Source: Conexibacter sp. DBS9H8 (GTDB taxonomy: Bacteria; Actinomycetota; Thermoleophilia; Solirubrobacterales; Solirubrobacteraceae). Taken from it: a DNA stretch of 64,000 nucleotides. The DNA lies in assembly GCF_023330685.1 (NCBI RefSeq), contig NZ_CP097128.1:186001-250000 (forward strand), given 5' to 3'. Position 1 is the first letter of the stretch. Every line of letters begins with the position of its first letter. Under the pieces are notes generated by a model. The model saw nothing but the letters and a program-made list of their open reading frames with translations, ran no database searches and was not told the origin of the DNA. A program made the position numbers and the translations under genes. Below, one piece after another: positions 44,671-53,391 of the stretch.

Positions 44671-46327
44671 GTGGGCGCTTCCCGTGCGGCACTCACACCG
44701 ACGCTCTGACTGGACACTCGCTGCCGCGGCGATGTTCTGCTGCGGATGGGGCGGCAACCAGTTCACCCCGTTGCTCGTCCTCTACCGCGAGCGCAACCAC
44801 TTCTCCGAGGTGGTCGTCGACGCGCTGCTCGGGGCCTACGTGATGGGCCTCATCCCCGCGCTCCTGCTCGGCGGCGGCCGCTCGGACCGCCACGGCCGCC
44901 GGCCGCTGATCCTCGTCGCCGTCACGAGCTCGCTGCTCGGCAGCCTCGCCCTCTCCGCCGGCACCCTGCCCCTGCTTGCGCTCGGGCGGGTGCTGTGCGG
45001 GGTCGGGATCGGCCTTGCGATGGCCGTCGGCAGCACATGGGTGCTCGAACTCAGCCGCGCGGGCGGCGCCTCGGGGGCGACCGGGGCCCGGCGCGGCTCC
45101 CTCGCGCTCACCGCCGGGCTCGGCCTTGGAGCGGGCGTCGCCGGACTGCTCGCCCAGTTCGGACCGCTGCCGGAGTCCCTGCCCTACTGGGTCCACGCCG
45201 CCCTCACCGCCCCGGTGCTGCTCGCGCTCGTCCTCAGGTCGCCCCGGCCGGGGTCCCCCTCCCCCGCTGCCCCCGTCACCCCCGGACCGGCCCCGACCGG
45301 CTGGCCGGCCGTCCTGGCGACGACCGGCTTCCGTCGCCGGATCCTCCCGCTCGCACCGTGGGTCTTCGCGGCCGGCGGCGTCGCCTACGCGACGATCCCG
45401 GAGACCCTCGCGCCCCGGATCGGGCAGTCGGCGCTGCTGTACGCCACCGGCCTCACCGTCGTCACGATGGCCGCCGGCTTTGTCATCCAGCCGCTCGCGC
45501 ACCGGTTCGACCACCCGCACCGACCCCGCGGCCTCACCGCCGCGCTGGGGATGGTGGCCCTCGGGATGGGCCTCGCGACGGTGACGGCCGCCGCCGGCCT
45601 GTGGTGGCTCGGCGGCGTCTGCGCGGTCGTGCTCGGGAGCGCCCTCGGCCTGGCGATCGCCACCGGACTCCCGGAGCTGGCGCGGATCAGCCCGCCCGAC
45701 GATCTCGCGCGCAGCACCGGGATCTTCTACGCCCTCGCCTACGTCGGCTTTCTCGTCCCGACCGCGATCGCGATCTCGGGCCAGACCGTGCTCGCCCTCG
45801 GAACCCTGACCGGCCTCGCGCTCCTCTGCGGGCTCGCGGTCCTCACCCCAGCCCGTGCAGGTTCAGAACGGCGGCCGGATCGGCGGCGGGGCCTCACCTT
45901 CATGTTCACGAGAGGGCCAGCCCGGACCCGCGGGTCGCACCGGAGCGAGCTCCCGCTCGTCCTCCCCGGCGAACTCCTCGTCGCTGTCGGCGACCGCGTC
46001 GACGGACTCGGACTCCTCCTCCTCGAGCCCGGCGCCATGGTTGCCGTCACAGAGCACCCGGAAGGCGCCGGTGACCCCGCTGTCGGCCTGCAGAACGATG
46101 CCGGGCAGGATCTCCTCCCCCTCCTCGAGGTCGAGCCGCTCGATGTCGAAGTGGGTCATCCCGATCCCCCAGGTGTGATGTCCGGGGTTCTCGCGGTCAT
46201 GGGCGGCGACGCCCTGAGCGAGCCGCTCGAGCAGATAGGGGATCTTGGACGTCGGGTCGGCCATCTGCGCTCCGCCTCAGACTACCGCCCCGGCCCCGGC
46301 CGGGGGTCGCCGGACCCGGCCCACTAG
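44645..46327 (+). CDS. MFS transporter with antisense run-on C-terminus
   Basis: The first 400 residues or so are a 12-helix MFS transporter: WGGNQFTPLLVLYRERNHFS, the GRSDRHGRRPLILVAV loop-2/3 motif, and a last helix near VLALGTLTGLALLCGLAVL. No stop follows; the frame runs about 150 more codons antisense to the acidic-protein gene to 46327, and that tail is low-information. A lost stop codon is likely. The ATG at 44645 overlaps gntR by 26 bp; a GTG at 44684 is a good alternative. Substrate unknown, probably the effector of the GntR protein. Confidence 0.78.
   Translation: MWRSPRRSEWALPVRHSHRRSDWTLAAAAMFCCGWGGNQFTPLLVLYRERNHFSEVVVDALLGAYVMGLIPALLLGGGRSDRHGRRPLILVAVTSSLLGSLALSAGTLPLLALGRVLCGVGIGLAMAVGSTWVLELSRAGGASGATGARRGSLALTAGLGLGAGVAGLLAQFGPLPESLPYWVHAALTAPVLLALVLRSPRPGSPSPAAPVTPGPAPTGWPAVLATTGFRRRILPLAPWVFAAGGVAYATIPETLAPRIGQSALLYATGLTVVTMAAGFVIQPLAHRFDHPHRPRGLTAALGMVALGMGLATVTAAAGLWWLGGVCAVVLGSALGLAIATGLPELARISPPDDLARSTGIFYALAYVGFLVPTAIAISGQTVLALGTLTGLALLCGLAVLTPARAGSERRPDRRRGLTFMFTRGPARTRGSHRSELPLVLPGELLVAVGDRVDGLGLLLLEPGAMVAVTEHPEGAGDPAVGLQNDAGQDLLPLLEVEPLDVEVGHPDPPGVMSGVLAVMGGDALSEPLEQIGDLGRRVGHLRSASDYRPGPGRGSPDPAH
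45863..46264 (-). CDS. Conserved-looking acidic protein of unknown function
   Basis: A 133-residue protein. The first 75 residues look folded and constrained: KIPYLLERLAQGVAAHDREN, HHTWGIGMTHFDIERLDLEE, EILPGIVLQADSGVTGAFRV, LCDGNHGAG. An acidic Glu/Asp/Ser stretch (EEEESESVDAVADSDEEF) and a Pro/Arg tail follow. I do not recognise the family. It lies entirely inside, and antisense to, the run-on part of the MFS frame; the more structured residues here suggest this is the genuine coding strand. Confidence 0.72.
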   Translation of the reverse strand: MADPTSKIPYLLERLAQGVAAHDRENPGHHTWGIGMTHFDIERLDLEEGEEILPGIVLQADSGVTGAFRVLCDGNHGAGLEEEESESVDAVADSDEEFAGEDERELAPVRPAGPGWPSREHEGEAPPPIRPPF

Positions 46328-46338
46328 CCTTCTCCCCT

Positions 46339-47136
46339 GTGGTCATCGCCGCCTCGCAGTCGACCCGCTGGCTCTCCAACACCTACCTCGTGTACGCCGA
46401 GGGCGGGGAGGAGGCCCTCCTGATCGACGCCGGCGGGCCGGTCGCGCCGCTCCTCGACATCCTCGAGCGGACCGGGCGGCGGCTCAGCCACGTGCTGATC
46501 ACCCACCACCATCACGACCACGTCGACGAGCTCGATGCCGTCCTCACACGCTGCCCGGGCGCGGTCGCGCTCGCCCATCCGACCGAGCGCTACAGCATCG
46601 ACTCCCCGACCGAGGCGATCGAACCGGGCACCGTCCACACCTTCGCCGGCCTCGAGGTCACGGCGCTGGCCACCCCCGGCCACACCGGCGGGATGCTCGC
46701 CTTCCTCGTCGGTGACCGCGATGTGTTCACGGGAGACACCCTGTTCGCCGGGTCGGTCGGCGGCGTCAACGCCCCCGGGGCGACCAGCTTCGGCGACCTC
46801 CGGCACTCGGTGATGGACGTCCTGCTCACCCTCCCGCCCGAGACGGTGATCCACCCCGGCCACAGCGGACCGACGACCGTCGCCGACGAACGGGAGCACA
46901 ACCCGTTCGTCCGGGTCTGGCGCGGCCTGGATCCGGAGGGAGAGCGTCCCTGCACCGTCGCGGGCCCGCTGCCCGAACCGGGTCCGGCGACCGTCGTCTG
47001 CGCCGCCCGTGACTACGACGGGGGTGAGAAGCTGTGGATCCGCTGGGCCGACGGCAGCGACGACATCATCCCCGGCTCCTGGCTCGCGGCCGCCGGCCAG
47101 ACCGTCCCGGCGCCGCCCACCCCGGGGTCGGCGTGA
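46339..47136 (+). CDS. Metallo-beta-lactamase-fold hydrolase (glyoxalase II-like)
   Basis: A 265-residue MBL protein: LITHHHHDHVDELD is the HxHxDH zinc motif, ATPGHTGGMLAFLVGDRDVFTGDTLF supplies the next His and the bridging Asp, and HPGHSGPTT the last His. The C-terminal 60 residues form an extra SH3-like or beta module (CAARDYDGGEKLWIRWADGS). The GTG start follows TAGCCT by 8 nt. It overlaps the kinase gene by 4 nt (GTGA), so the two are coupled. Confidence 0.88.
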   Translation: MVIAASQSTRWLSNTYLVYAEGGEEALLIDAGGPVAPLLDILERTGRRLSHVLITHHHHDHVDELDAVLTRCPGAVALAHPTERYSIDSPTEAIEPGTVHTFAGLEVTALATPGHTGGMLAFLVGDRDVFTGDTLFAGSVGGVNAPGATSFGDLRHSVMDVLLTLPPETVIHPGHSGPTTVADEREHNPFVRVWRGLDPEGERPCTVAGPLPEPGPATVVCAARDYDGGEKLWIRWADGSDDIIPGSWLAAAGQTVPAPPTPGSA

Positions 47137-48515
47137 GCGACGCCGACAAGATCCCGACCTCGCGCTTGATCCGCACCGCCCGGCTCGGGCGCCTCGCCGC
47201 GGGCCAGGCGGTGCGCAGCGCCGGGACCAAGACGGCGAACCTCGCCCGTGACGACGAGGGACGCCGGGCCGCCGCCGAGCGGCGCAACATCCAGGCGGCC
47301 GAGCAGATCGTCGCCGCCCTCGGGACGATGAAGGGCGCGGCGATGAAGGTCGGCCAGGTCCTCTCGGTCCTCGACGCCGGGATCGTCCCGCCCGAATACC
47401 AGGCCGAGTTCCAGGCCAAGCTTGCCGAGCTGCGTGATTCGGCGCCGAAGGTCTCCTTCGCCGCGATGGCGAAGGTGATCGAATCCGACCTCGGCGAGCC
47501 GATCTCCCGTGTCTTTGCCGACTTCAACCCCGAGCCGATCGCCGCCGCCTCGATCGGTCAGGTGTATGAGGCGACGCTCGCCGCCGACGGCCGACGGGTC
47601 GCCGTCAAGGTCCAGTACCCCGGCGTCGCGGCCGCCGTCCGCGCGGACATGAAGAACCTCGGGATGATCCTTCGGCTCGCCAAGCGGATCGCGCCGGGGA
47701 TGGACGCCCAGGCGATGGGCCGGGAGATCCAGGAGCGGATCTTCGAGGAGCTCGACTACGAGCTGGAGGCGACCAACCAGCGGACCCTCGCCCGGCTCCA
47801 TCGCGGCCACCCGTTCTTCGTGATCCCCGATGTGATCGGCGACCTCTGCCGGGAGCGCGTGCTCGTCAGCGAGTTCGTCGAGGGGACCGGCTTTGAGGCG
47901 CTGAAGGAGCGGTCCCAGGCCGAGCGGAACCGGATCGGCGAGATGATCTTCCGCTTCTACTTCGGCTGCCTCTTCCGCCACCACCAGTTCTCGGGGGATC
48001 CCCACCCGGGCAACTCGCTGCTCTTGGACGACGGCCGGATGGCCTTCTTCGACTTCGGGCTGTTCAAGTCGATGCCCGCCGCCGCCGTCGAGGCGGAGAT
48101 CGCCGTGCACCGGGCGATCATCGAGGGGGACGCCGAGCGCGTCCTCGCCCTCGGGACCGAGGTCGGGATCTTCAGCGACCCGTCGCGCTTTGACCCCGAG
48201 CGGGTTCTCGCCCAGCTCCGGGACGCCTCCCACTGGTACACCGTCGACGCCGGCGAGATCGAGATCACCCGCGAGCTGACGACTCGGGTCGTGATCGACG
48301 TCAGTGACCCCCGCTCGGAGTACTTCAGCCAGATGCGCCACGAGAACGCGCCGCCGGACCACATCTTCGCCGCACGGATGGAGGTGATGTGCCTGGCCGT
48401 CCTCTCCCAGCTCCGCGCCCGCGGCAACTTTCACCGGATCGCCCGCGAGTGGTTCTACTCGGACCCGCCCGCAACCGAGCTCGGCGCTCTCGAAGCGGCC
48501 TTCTACGGTCGCTGA
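47133..48515 (+). CDS. ABC1/UbiB-family atypical kinase
   Basis: A 460-residue ADCK/UbiB-like protein: KGAAMKVGQVLSVLD (KxGQ motif), the Ala-rich loop AAASIGQVYEA, catalytic Lys in VAVKVQYPG, FEELDYELEATNQ, and HPGN/DFG equivalents GDPHPGNSLLLDDGRMAFFDFG. Such proteins act as ATPases in lipid/quinone homeostasis; no quinone genes are near. Coupled to the preceding MBL gene; a bidirectional hairpin follows. Confidence 0.9.
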   Translation: MSDADKIPTSRLIRTARLGRLAAGQAVRSAGTKTANLARDDEGRRAAAERRNIQAAEQIVAALGTMKGAAMKVGQVLSVLDAGIVPPEYQAEFQAKLAELRDSAPKVSFAAMAKVIESDLGEPISRVFADFNPEPIAAASIGQVYEATLAADGRRVAVKVQYPGVAAAVRADMKNLGMILRLAKRIAPGMDAQAMGREIQERIFEELDYELEATNQRTLARLHRGHPFFVIPDVIGDLCRERVLVSEFVEGTGFEALKERSQAERNRIGEMIFRFYFGCLFRHHQFSGDPHPGNSLLLDDGRMAFFDFGLFKSMPAAAVEAEIAVHRAIIEGDAERVLALGTEVGIFSDPSRFDPERVLAQLRDASHWYTVDAGEIEITRELTTRVVIDVSDPRSEYFSQMRHENAPPDHIFAARMEVMCLAVLSQLRARGNFHRIAREWFYSDPPATELGALEAAFYGR

Positions 48516-48518
48516 GGG

Positions 48519-48550
48519 CGGGCCGGTGGTCGACCGGGACCACCGGCCCG
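48519..48550. terminator. Bidirectional terminator hairpin
   Basis: CGGGCCGGTGGTC (48519-48531) pairs perfectly over 13 bp with GACCACCGGCCCG (48538-48550), 6-nt loop, between the convergent ABC1-kinase and pyruvate-kinase genes. Confidence 0.8.
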
Positions 48551-48584
48551 GAGGACCGCCCGCGGGCCCGAACCCCTCAGACCC

Positions 48585-49991
48585 TCAGACGCGCTGGATC
48601 TGCAGCAGTGACGTGGTCCCCGGCCGGCCGCTCGGGAGACCGGCGGTGATCGCGATGCGTGCGCCCGGCTTGACCCAGCCGAGCTCGACGACGCGGCGGC
48701 AGGCGTCGGCGATCAGGCTCTCGGTGACCTCGTGGCGGCGCATGCTCGCGGCCTCCACTCCCCACATCAGGCCGCAGCGGCGGACCGTCTCGCGGCCGGG
48801 GGAGAGGGCGAAGATCGGCACGTTCGGGCGGTGGGCGGAAACGAGCCGGGCGCTGCGGCCGCTGAGGGTCGGGGTGACGATCGCGTCGAGGTGCAGCTCG
48901 CGGGCGGCCTGGCAGGCGCTGTAGGCGAGCGTGTAGGCGGGGTCGCGCGCGTCACGGCGTACGCGCCCCTCGATCCAGTCGATGTAGGGGAGCTCCCGCT
49001 CGGTCCGCTCGGCGATCGCGGCCATCATCTCGACCGCCTCCACCGCGTACTGGCCGACGGCGGTCTCCTGGGAGAGCATCACCGCGTCCGTGCCGTCGTA
49101 GATCGCGTTGGCCACGTCGGTCGCCTCCGCCCGGGTCGGGCGGGAGGCGCGGACCATCGAGTCGAGCATCTGAGTGGCGGTGATCGACGGTCGGGCGAGC
49201 TGCCCGGCCAGGCGCAAGAGCCGCTTCTGGGCGCTCGGCACGTCCTCGATCGGCAGTTCGATCCCGAGGTCGCCGCGGGCGACCATCACGCAGTCGGCGG
49301 CGCGGATGATGTCCTCGGCCGCCTCGACCGCCTGGGGCTTCTCGATCTTGGCGATCAGCGGCAGGCGGGTGTGCTTGCGCACCGAGGTGACGTCCTCGGC
49401 GCTGCGAACGAAGGAGAGGGCGACGAGGTCGACGCCGATCGACTCGCCGAAGGCGAGCATCTCGAGGTCCTCCTCGGGGACGGCGCGCAGCCCGCGGGTG
49501 GAGCCGGGGATGTTGAGACCCTGGCGGGAGGCGACGCTGCCGGGGATCTCGACGATCGTGTCGACCTCACCCGCGCCCGCGCGGACGGCCTCGACGCGCA
49601 GCCGGATCGCCCCATCGGCGAGGTAGACCACGTCCTGGGGGTCGACGGCGTCGGCGAGGCCGGCCCAGCTGACCGACATCCGCTGCTCGTTGCCCTCTTC
49701 GGAGGAGCCACAGCAGAGGGTGAGCGCCTGGCCGCCCTTGAGCTCGGCGATGCCGCCGCTGAGGGCCCCGATTCGCAGCTTCGGTCCGGGCAGGTCCTGG
49801 AGGATCGCAACGGGGCGGCCGGCCCGTGAGGAGGCCTCCCGGATCCGGTCGACGTTCTCTGAGTGGGTGTCGCGATCGCCGTGGGAGAAGTTGAGCCGGG
49901 CGACGTCGAGTCCCGCCTCCACGAGCCGGGCGAGCACGTCCGGCTCACGGGATGCGGGGCCGATCGTCGCGACGATCTTCGTGCGGCGCAT
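48585..49991 (-). CDS. pyk: Pyruvate kinase
   Basis: A 468-residue full-length pyruvate kinase: RRTKIVATIGPAS, LNFSHGDRDTHSENV, QDLPGPKLRIG, IAKIEKPQAVEAAEDII (active-site Lys/Glu), MVARGDLGIELP and ATQMLDSMVRASRPTRAE. It makes pyruvate and ATP from phosphoenolpyruvate at the end of glycolysis. The ATG at 49991 lacks a strong ribosome site. It lies downstream of the gene-poor 49992-50622 stretch, which must hold its promoter. Confidence 0.96.
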   Translation of the reverse strand: MRRTKIVATIGPASREPDVLARLVEAGLDVARLNFSHGDRDTHSENVDRIREASSRAGRPVAILQDLPGPKLRIGALSGGIAELKGGQALTLCCGSSEEGNEQRMSVSWAGLADAVDPQDVVYLADGAIRLRVEAVRAGAGEVDTIVEIPGSVASRQGLNIPGSTRGLRAVPEEDLEMLAFGESIGVDLVALSFVRSAEDVTSVRKHTRLPLIAKIEKPQAVEAAEDIIRAADCVMVARGDLGIELPIEDVPSAQKRLLRLAGQLARPSITATQMLDSMVRASRPTRAEATDVANAIYDGTDAVMLSQETAVGQYAVEAVEMMAAIAERTERELPYIDWIEGRVRRDARDPAYTLAYSACQAARELHLDAIVTPTLSGRSARLVSAHRPNVPIFALSPGRETVRRCGLMWGVEAASMRRHEVTESLIADACRRVVELGWVKPGARIAITAGLPSGRPGTTSLLQIQRV

Positions 49992-50622
49992 CTAGGGGTG
50001 GGTCCGCTCCATGGTCACCCCAACTTATCGTCTCCCCCTCCCACGGCGCATCGAATCGGCGGATCTCCTCTCTGAGCCGGCCCGCCCGCGGGTCGGCTCA
50101 GAGAGGATCCGGCCGGTCCAGAGCTCGAGCACCCGCAGCCTTGCGGTGTTCGTCTCCGCGGCCGTGCGGGCGATCCGGCGGCCGCCGGCGGTCGCGGACC
50201 GGGCGTCGGCGACGGCGAGCGCCCCAGCGGCGGCGCCCGTCCGAGTGAGGCGGGCGTGTCCACCGCCCCGACGGCGGTGGACGCCGCCCGGCGGGGGTCC
50301 GGTGGCGGGTCGGCTCGCGCTGGGGGTGGTCGGGGGCGGGGCGGCGGACCGGTCGGTGCCGGCCCCCTCATCCGCAGGCGTGGCGGCGCTCATCCTTGAG
50401 CCTCAGCAGGATGAGGGAGTTCCCGTTCGGCGGCGAGGGTGGGCCGCCCAAGCGCGTCGCCACCCATGTCCGAGGGCATCTGCGCGACCCGAATCGTGCC
50501 TTTTCATCCCCGCGGCGAGGTGCGAGCACGATCAGGTGCGTCCAGCGACCCGAATGGTGAAACGCCGGCCGGCGACGACGCTCATTTCACGATCCGGTAC
50601 CCCACACCACCCGGACGGCGAC
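49992..50622. other. 631-bp gene-poor region with several inverted repeats
   Basis: No convincing protein gene; a 122-codon minus-strand frame (50025-50393) is Arg/Ala-rich, has no family signal and crosses a hairpin. Seen here: a long hairpin at 50066-50107; CTCATCCT (50389-50396) with AGGATGAG (50408-50415); ATCGTGC (50493-50499) with GCACGAT (50526-50532); and the direct repeat GCGACCCGAAT near 50484 and 50548. The pyk promoter and leader must be here, and the end of the aminopeptidase transcript. A structured leader or small RNA is possible. Confidence 0.5.
50066..50107 (-). terminator. Long hairpin upstream of pyk
   Basis: TCCTCTCTGAGCCG (50066-50079) pairs over 14 bp with CGGCTCAGAGAGGA (50094-50107); after one G-T wobble, CCCG/CGGG adds 4 bp around a 4-nt loop. 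It lies about 75 bp before the pyk start, so it may be the terminator of upstream transcription or part of the pyk leader. Confidence 0.6.
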
Positions 50623-51699
50623 TCAGAGAAAGACGCCGTCCCGGCTGAGGGTCTCACCGTCCACGGTGATCTCGCCGCCGCCGCGGAGGTCGCAGACGAG
50701 GTCCCAGTGGATCGCGGACTCGTTGACCCCGCCACACTCCGGGTAGCTGTTGCCGAGGGCGAGATGGATGCTGCCGCCGATCTTCTCGTCGAGCAGCGTC
50801 GAGCCGGTCGCCCGGTCGATACCGGGGTTGGTCCCGATCCCGATCTCGCCGAGGCGGCGGGCACCCGCGTCGGTCGCCAGTTGGGCCTGGAGGAGATCGT
50901 CGCCCTCCGCGGCTGCGGCCGAGGTGACGACGCCGTCGACGAAGGTGAGGACCACCTCGCTCACCCGGGCCCCGAGGTTGGAGGGGACGTCGAAGGTGAT
51001 CTGGCCGTTCGCACTCCCCTCGAGCGGGCTGGTGAAGACCTCGCCGGAGGGCATGTTCCGGCGCCCGTCGGAGTTCTGCCAGCGCCGGCCGGTGACGGTG
51101 AGGGTGAGATCGGTGCCGGCCGACTGGATGCGCACCTCACGGGCCGGGGTGAGCCGCTCGACGAGGACCTGCTGGCGGGCCGACAGCTCCCGCCAGGCCG
51201 CGATCGGATCGGGCCGATCGAGGAACAGAGCGCCCGTGAGGAAGGCGGTGTAGGCCTCCAGGCCCATCTCCGCCTCCTCGGCAAGGGCGGGCGTCGGCCA
51301 GATCGAGATCGCCCAGCGCTTGGACAGGCGTTGCTCGGTGAGGGGGCGCATCGCGGTCAGGAAGCGGGAGAGGCGGCCCGGCTCGACCCCGGCGAGAGGC
51401 TCGCGCACGGTCGGCGCGACGAGGTGGCACCAGGCGTCCATCGAGTCAAAGACGGCCCGGCGCGCCGGCGGCTCCGTGTCGAGGTGGCGGTCGCGGGCGC
51501 GGTCGAAGAAGAGCCGTTCCTGACCGGGGAGGGTGAGCTTGAACTCCGGCCAGGCGTCGCGGTCAAGCAACGCGCCGGAGAGGGCGCTGAGCGCGGGCTC
51601 GGCGGCCGTCGTCGTGTCGATCACCACCGTCTGGCCCGGCTGCACCTCCAGGCACCAGTCGCAGATCAGCGCGGCAAAGGCGTCGGGGTCGAGCGTCAT
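50623..51699 (-). CDS. M29-family aminopeptidase
   Basis: A 358-residue thermophilic-type (AmpS/PepS) aminopeptidase. Dinuclear-metal ligands are visible: Glu in MPSGEVFTSP, Glu in LLDEKIGGSIHLALG, the His of that motif, and His/Asp in AIHWDLVCDL. It would remove N-terminal residues from peptides, a fit for peptide nutrition together with the oligopeptide transporter though not linked to it. AGGAGA precedes the ATG at 51699 by 5-8 nt. Confidence 0.9.
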   Translation of the reverse strand: MTLDPDAFAALICDWCLEVQPGQTVVIDTTTAAEPALSALSGALLDRDAWPEFKLTLPGQERLFFDRARDRHLDTEPPARRAVFDSMDAWCHLVAPTVREPLAGVEPGRLSRFLTAMRPLTEQRLSKRWAISIWPTPALAEEAEMGLEAYTAFLTGALFLDRPDPIAAWRELSARQQVLVERLTPAREVRIQSAGTDLTLTVTGRRWQNSDGRRNMPSGEVFTSPLEGSANGQITFDVPSNLGARVSEVVLTFVDGVVTSAAAAEGDDLLQAQLATDAGARRLGEIGIGTNPGIDRATGSTLLDEKIGGSIHLALGNSYPECGGVNESAIHWDLVCDLRGGGEITVDGETLSRDGVFL

Positions 51700-51758
51700 C
51701 GTCTTCTCCTGGCTATCGAGTTGCGCCGGCTTTGGGTGGCTGGACGTGGATGGATTGC

Positions 51759-52130
51759 CTATGGGGCGTCGAGCTCGGGGAACCATTCGGCGGCGTGGGC
51801 ACGGAGGCAGTCGCGGACAAAGCGGCGCTCCCCGGGAGTCGCCGCGCGGTAGCGGCCGAGCAGCTCACGCTGGGAGGCGGCGGTGACGCCGTCGATCGTC
51901 CAGGCGACGGCGAGCCGCTCAAAGAGCAGTTCGGCCGCCCGCTGCCAGGCGTCCTCCCGGTCGTTCCCGCCGTGAAGGACACCGGCGTACTCCTGGCGAG
52001 CCTTGAGCGTGAGCGAACCGCGCAGCTCGAGAGTGTTGCCGTCCGGGTCGGTGAAGGTCGCGGTCGGGGCGACGAAGGCCGGCGCCCCGGCGTCGCCGCC
52101 CGCCTCTCGGCGACGCGCACGGCGGCCCAT
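51759..52130 (-). CDS. Hypothetical protein
   Basis: A 123-residue protein with a basic N-terminus (MGRRARRREAGG) and a compact region: TFTDPDGNTLELRGSLTLKA, REDAWQRAAELLFERLAVAW, ELLGRYRAATPGERRFVRD, AHAAEWFPELDAP. No family recognised with certainty. The strand-then-helices layout is reminiscent of phage tail-assembly chaperones, but there are no phage genes near. It lies between the SnoaL-MBL fusion and the aminopeptidase on the same strand, so the three may be one transcript. Confidence 0.6.
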   Translation of the reverse strand: MGRRARRREAGGDAGAPAFVAPTATFTDPDGNTLELRGSLTLKARQEYAGVLHGGNDREDAWQRAAELLFERLAVAWTIDGVTAASQRELLGRYRAATPGERRFVRDCLRAHAAEWFPELDAP

Positions 52131-52173
52131 CAGCGCACCGCCGCCGTGGCGTGGCGTGGCGACGGAGTCGCCA

Positions 52174-53358
52174 TCACGCCTCCGCCGCGGCTCGCAGTTG
52201 CCCGGGGACATCCATCCCCGAGACCGGGTGGGAGTGGCCGACCCAGACGACGCGCGGCTCGCGGTCGGCGAGGGCAAGCAGCGACCTCCGGGCCTGCTCG
52301 ACGTCCTGGTCGAAGGCGGGATGGGGCAGTCGCGGCGGCCCCGACCGGCCGGTCTCGACGTCGAGGGTGTAGAGGACATCGGAACAGATCGCCAGACCGT
52401 CCTCCTCCCGGAACAGGCCGATCAGTCCCGGTGCGTGCCCGGGCAGATCGAGAACCTCGAAACCGCCGACCCGATCACCGGCCGCGACGGTGCCGGCGAC
52501 TGACAAGGGCCCGCCGTCCCAGAGGCGGAAGAGCAGAGGGAACTGCGCGCGGGCGAGCGGCCCGAGGCGACCGAGGTCCCAGTAGTCACGCTGGTGGGCG
52601 GCGGACTCGGCGGCCGCGCGCTCGAGCGGGTGGCAGAAGATCGGCGCCGCGAGCCCGGCCGCGCCGCCGCGGTGATCGCAGTCGGCGTGGCCGAGGATGA
52701 CCCGGGACAGCCCGCCGAGCCGGGCGGCGGCGGCGGCGATCGCCGGCCCCATGCTCGCCACTCCGGCGTCGAACACGGTGACTCCACCGTCGGGCTCGGC
52801 GATCAGGTAGACGTTCATCGACGCCGGCGCGTGGGCGCTCACCATCCACACACCGGGTGCGATCACCCTCGCCTCCCCACCGCGGAGGGGGCGGACGAAC
52901 CGAGCCCCGATCCGGGCCGTGGCGGCCCGGCGGCGGCGGCCATGGCGGCCGTCCCCGAGGCCGAGGACGGCGCATACGCCGGCGCGGTCGTAGAAGACGC
53001 GTGCGGAGTCGATCTGCCCGTCGTGGACGGTGAGGAGGGCGGCACCCTCGACGTCGAGGGTGCGACCGTTGGCGGGAAACCCGGCGAGCCCACCGGACCC
53101 GGCGAAGGTCCCCCGCGCCCGCCAGTGGATGACGCAGCGCTCGCGGTATGTCGTCGTCTCGAGCTCCTCGACGCGCAGGTCGGGAACCGCGCCGAGGAGC
53201 GTCTCGAGGACCTGTCGCAGACCCCCAGGCGCGGTGATGGGCCCTTGGCCGGGGAGCTGGACGGTCGCGCCGGCCCGCCAGTGGACGAGCGCACCGTCGA
53301 GGTCGCGGCGCCCGAGGGCGCGAACGCACAGTCGGGCTGTCTCTGAGCTGGAGGCCAT
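52174..53358 (-). CDS. Fusion of SnoaL/NTF2-like domain and metallo-beta-lactamase domain
   Basis: A 394-residue protein. Residues 1-125 look like a SnoaL-type NTF2 fold (LCVRALGRRDLDGALVHWRA, HWRARGTFAGSGGLAGF, RVFYDRAGV). A 30-residue Arg-rich linker leads to an MBL domain (NVYLIAEPDGGVTVFDAGVA, GHADCDHRGGAAGLA, DLPGHAPGLIGLF, CSDVLYTLD, GHSHPVSGMD). The zinc motif is HADCDH, with Asp where the second His of HxHxDH usually stands. The ATG at 53358 is taken; the frame runs on upstream antisense to the next gene. Function unknown. Confidence 0.82.
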   Translation of the reverse strand: MASSSETARLCVRALGRRDLDGALVHWRAGATVQLPGQGPITAPGGLRQVLETLLGAVPDLRVEELETTTYRERCVIHWRARGTFAGSGGLAGFPANGRTLDVEGAALLTVHDGQIDSARVFYDRAGVCAVLGLGDGRHGRRRRAATARIGARFVRPLRGGEARVIAPGVWMVSAHAPASMNVYLIAEPDGGVTVFDAGVASMGPAIAAAAARLGGLSRVILGHADCDHRGGAAGLAAPIFCHPLERAAAESAAHQRDYWDLGRLGPLARAQFPLLFRLWDGGPLSVAGTVAAGDRVGGFEVLDLPGHAPGLIGLFREEDGLAICSDVLYTLDVETGRSGPPRLPHPAFDQDVEQARRSLLALADREPRVVWVGHSHPVSGMDVPGQLRAAAEA

Positions 53359-53391
53359 TCGACGTCCGAGTTTCCCATATCGTCTGGGCCC

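Noticed and set aside
50025..50393. 122-codon minus-strand gene in the gene-poor region
   Set aside because: Arg/Ala-rich, no ribosome site or -10 near its start, no family resemblance, and it runs through the 50066-50107 hairpin.
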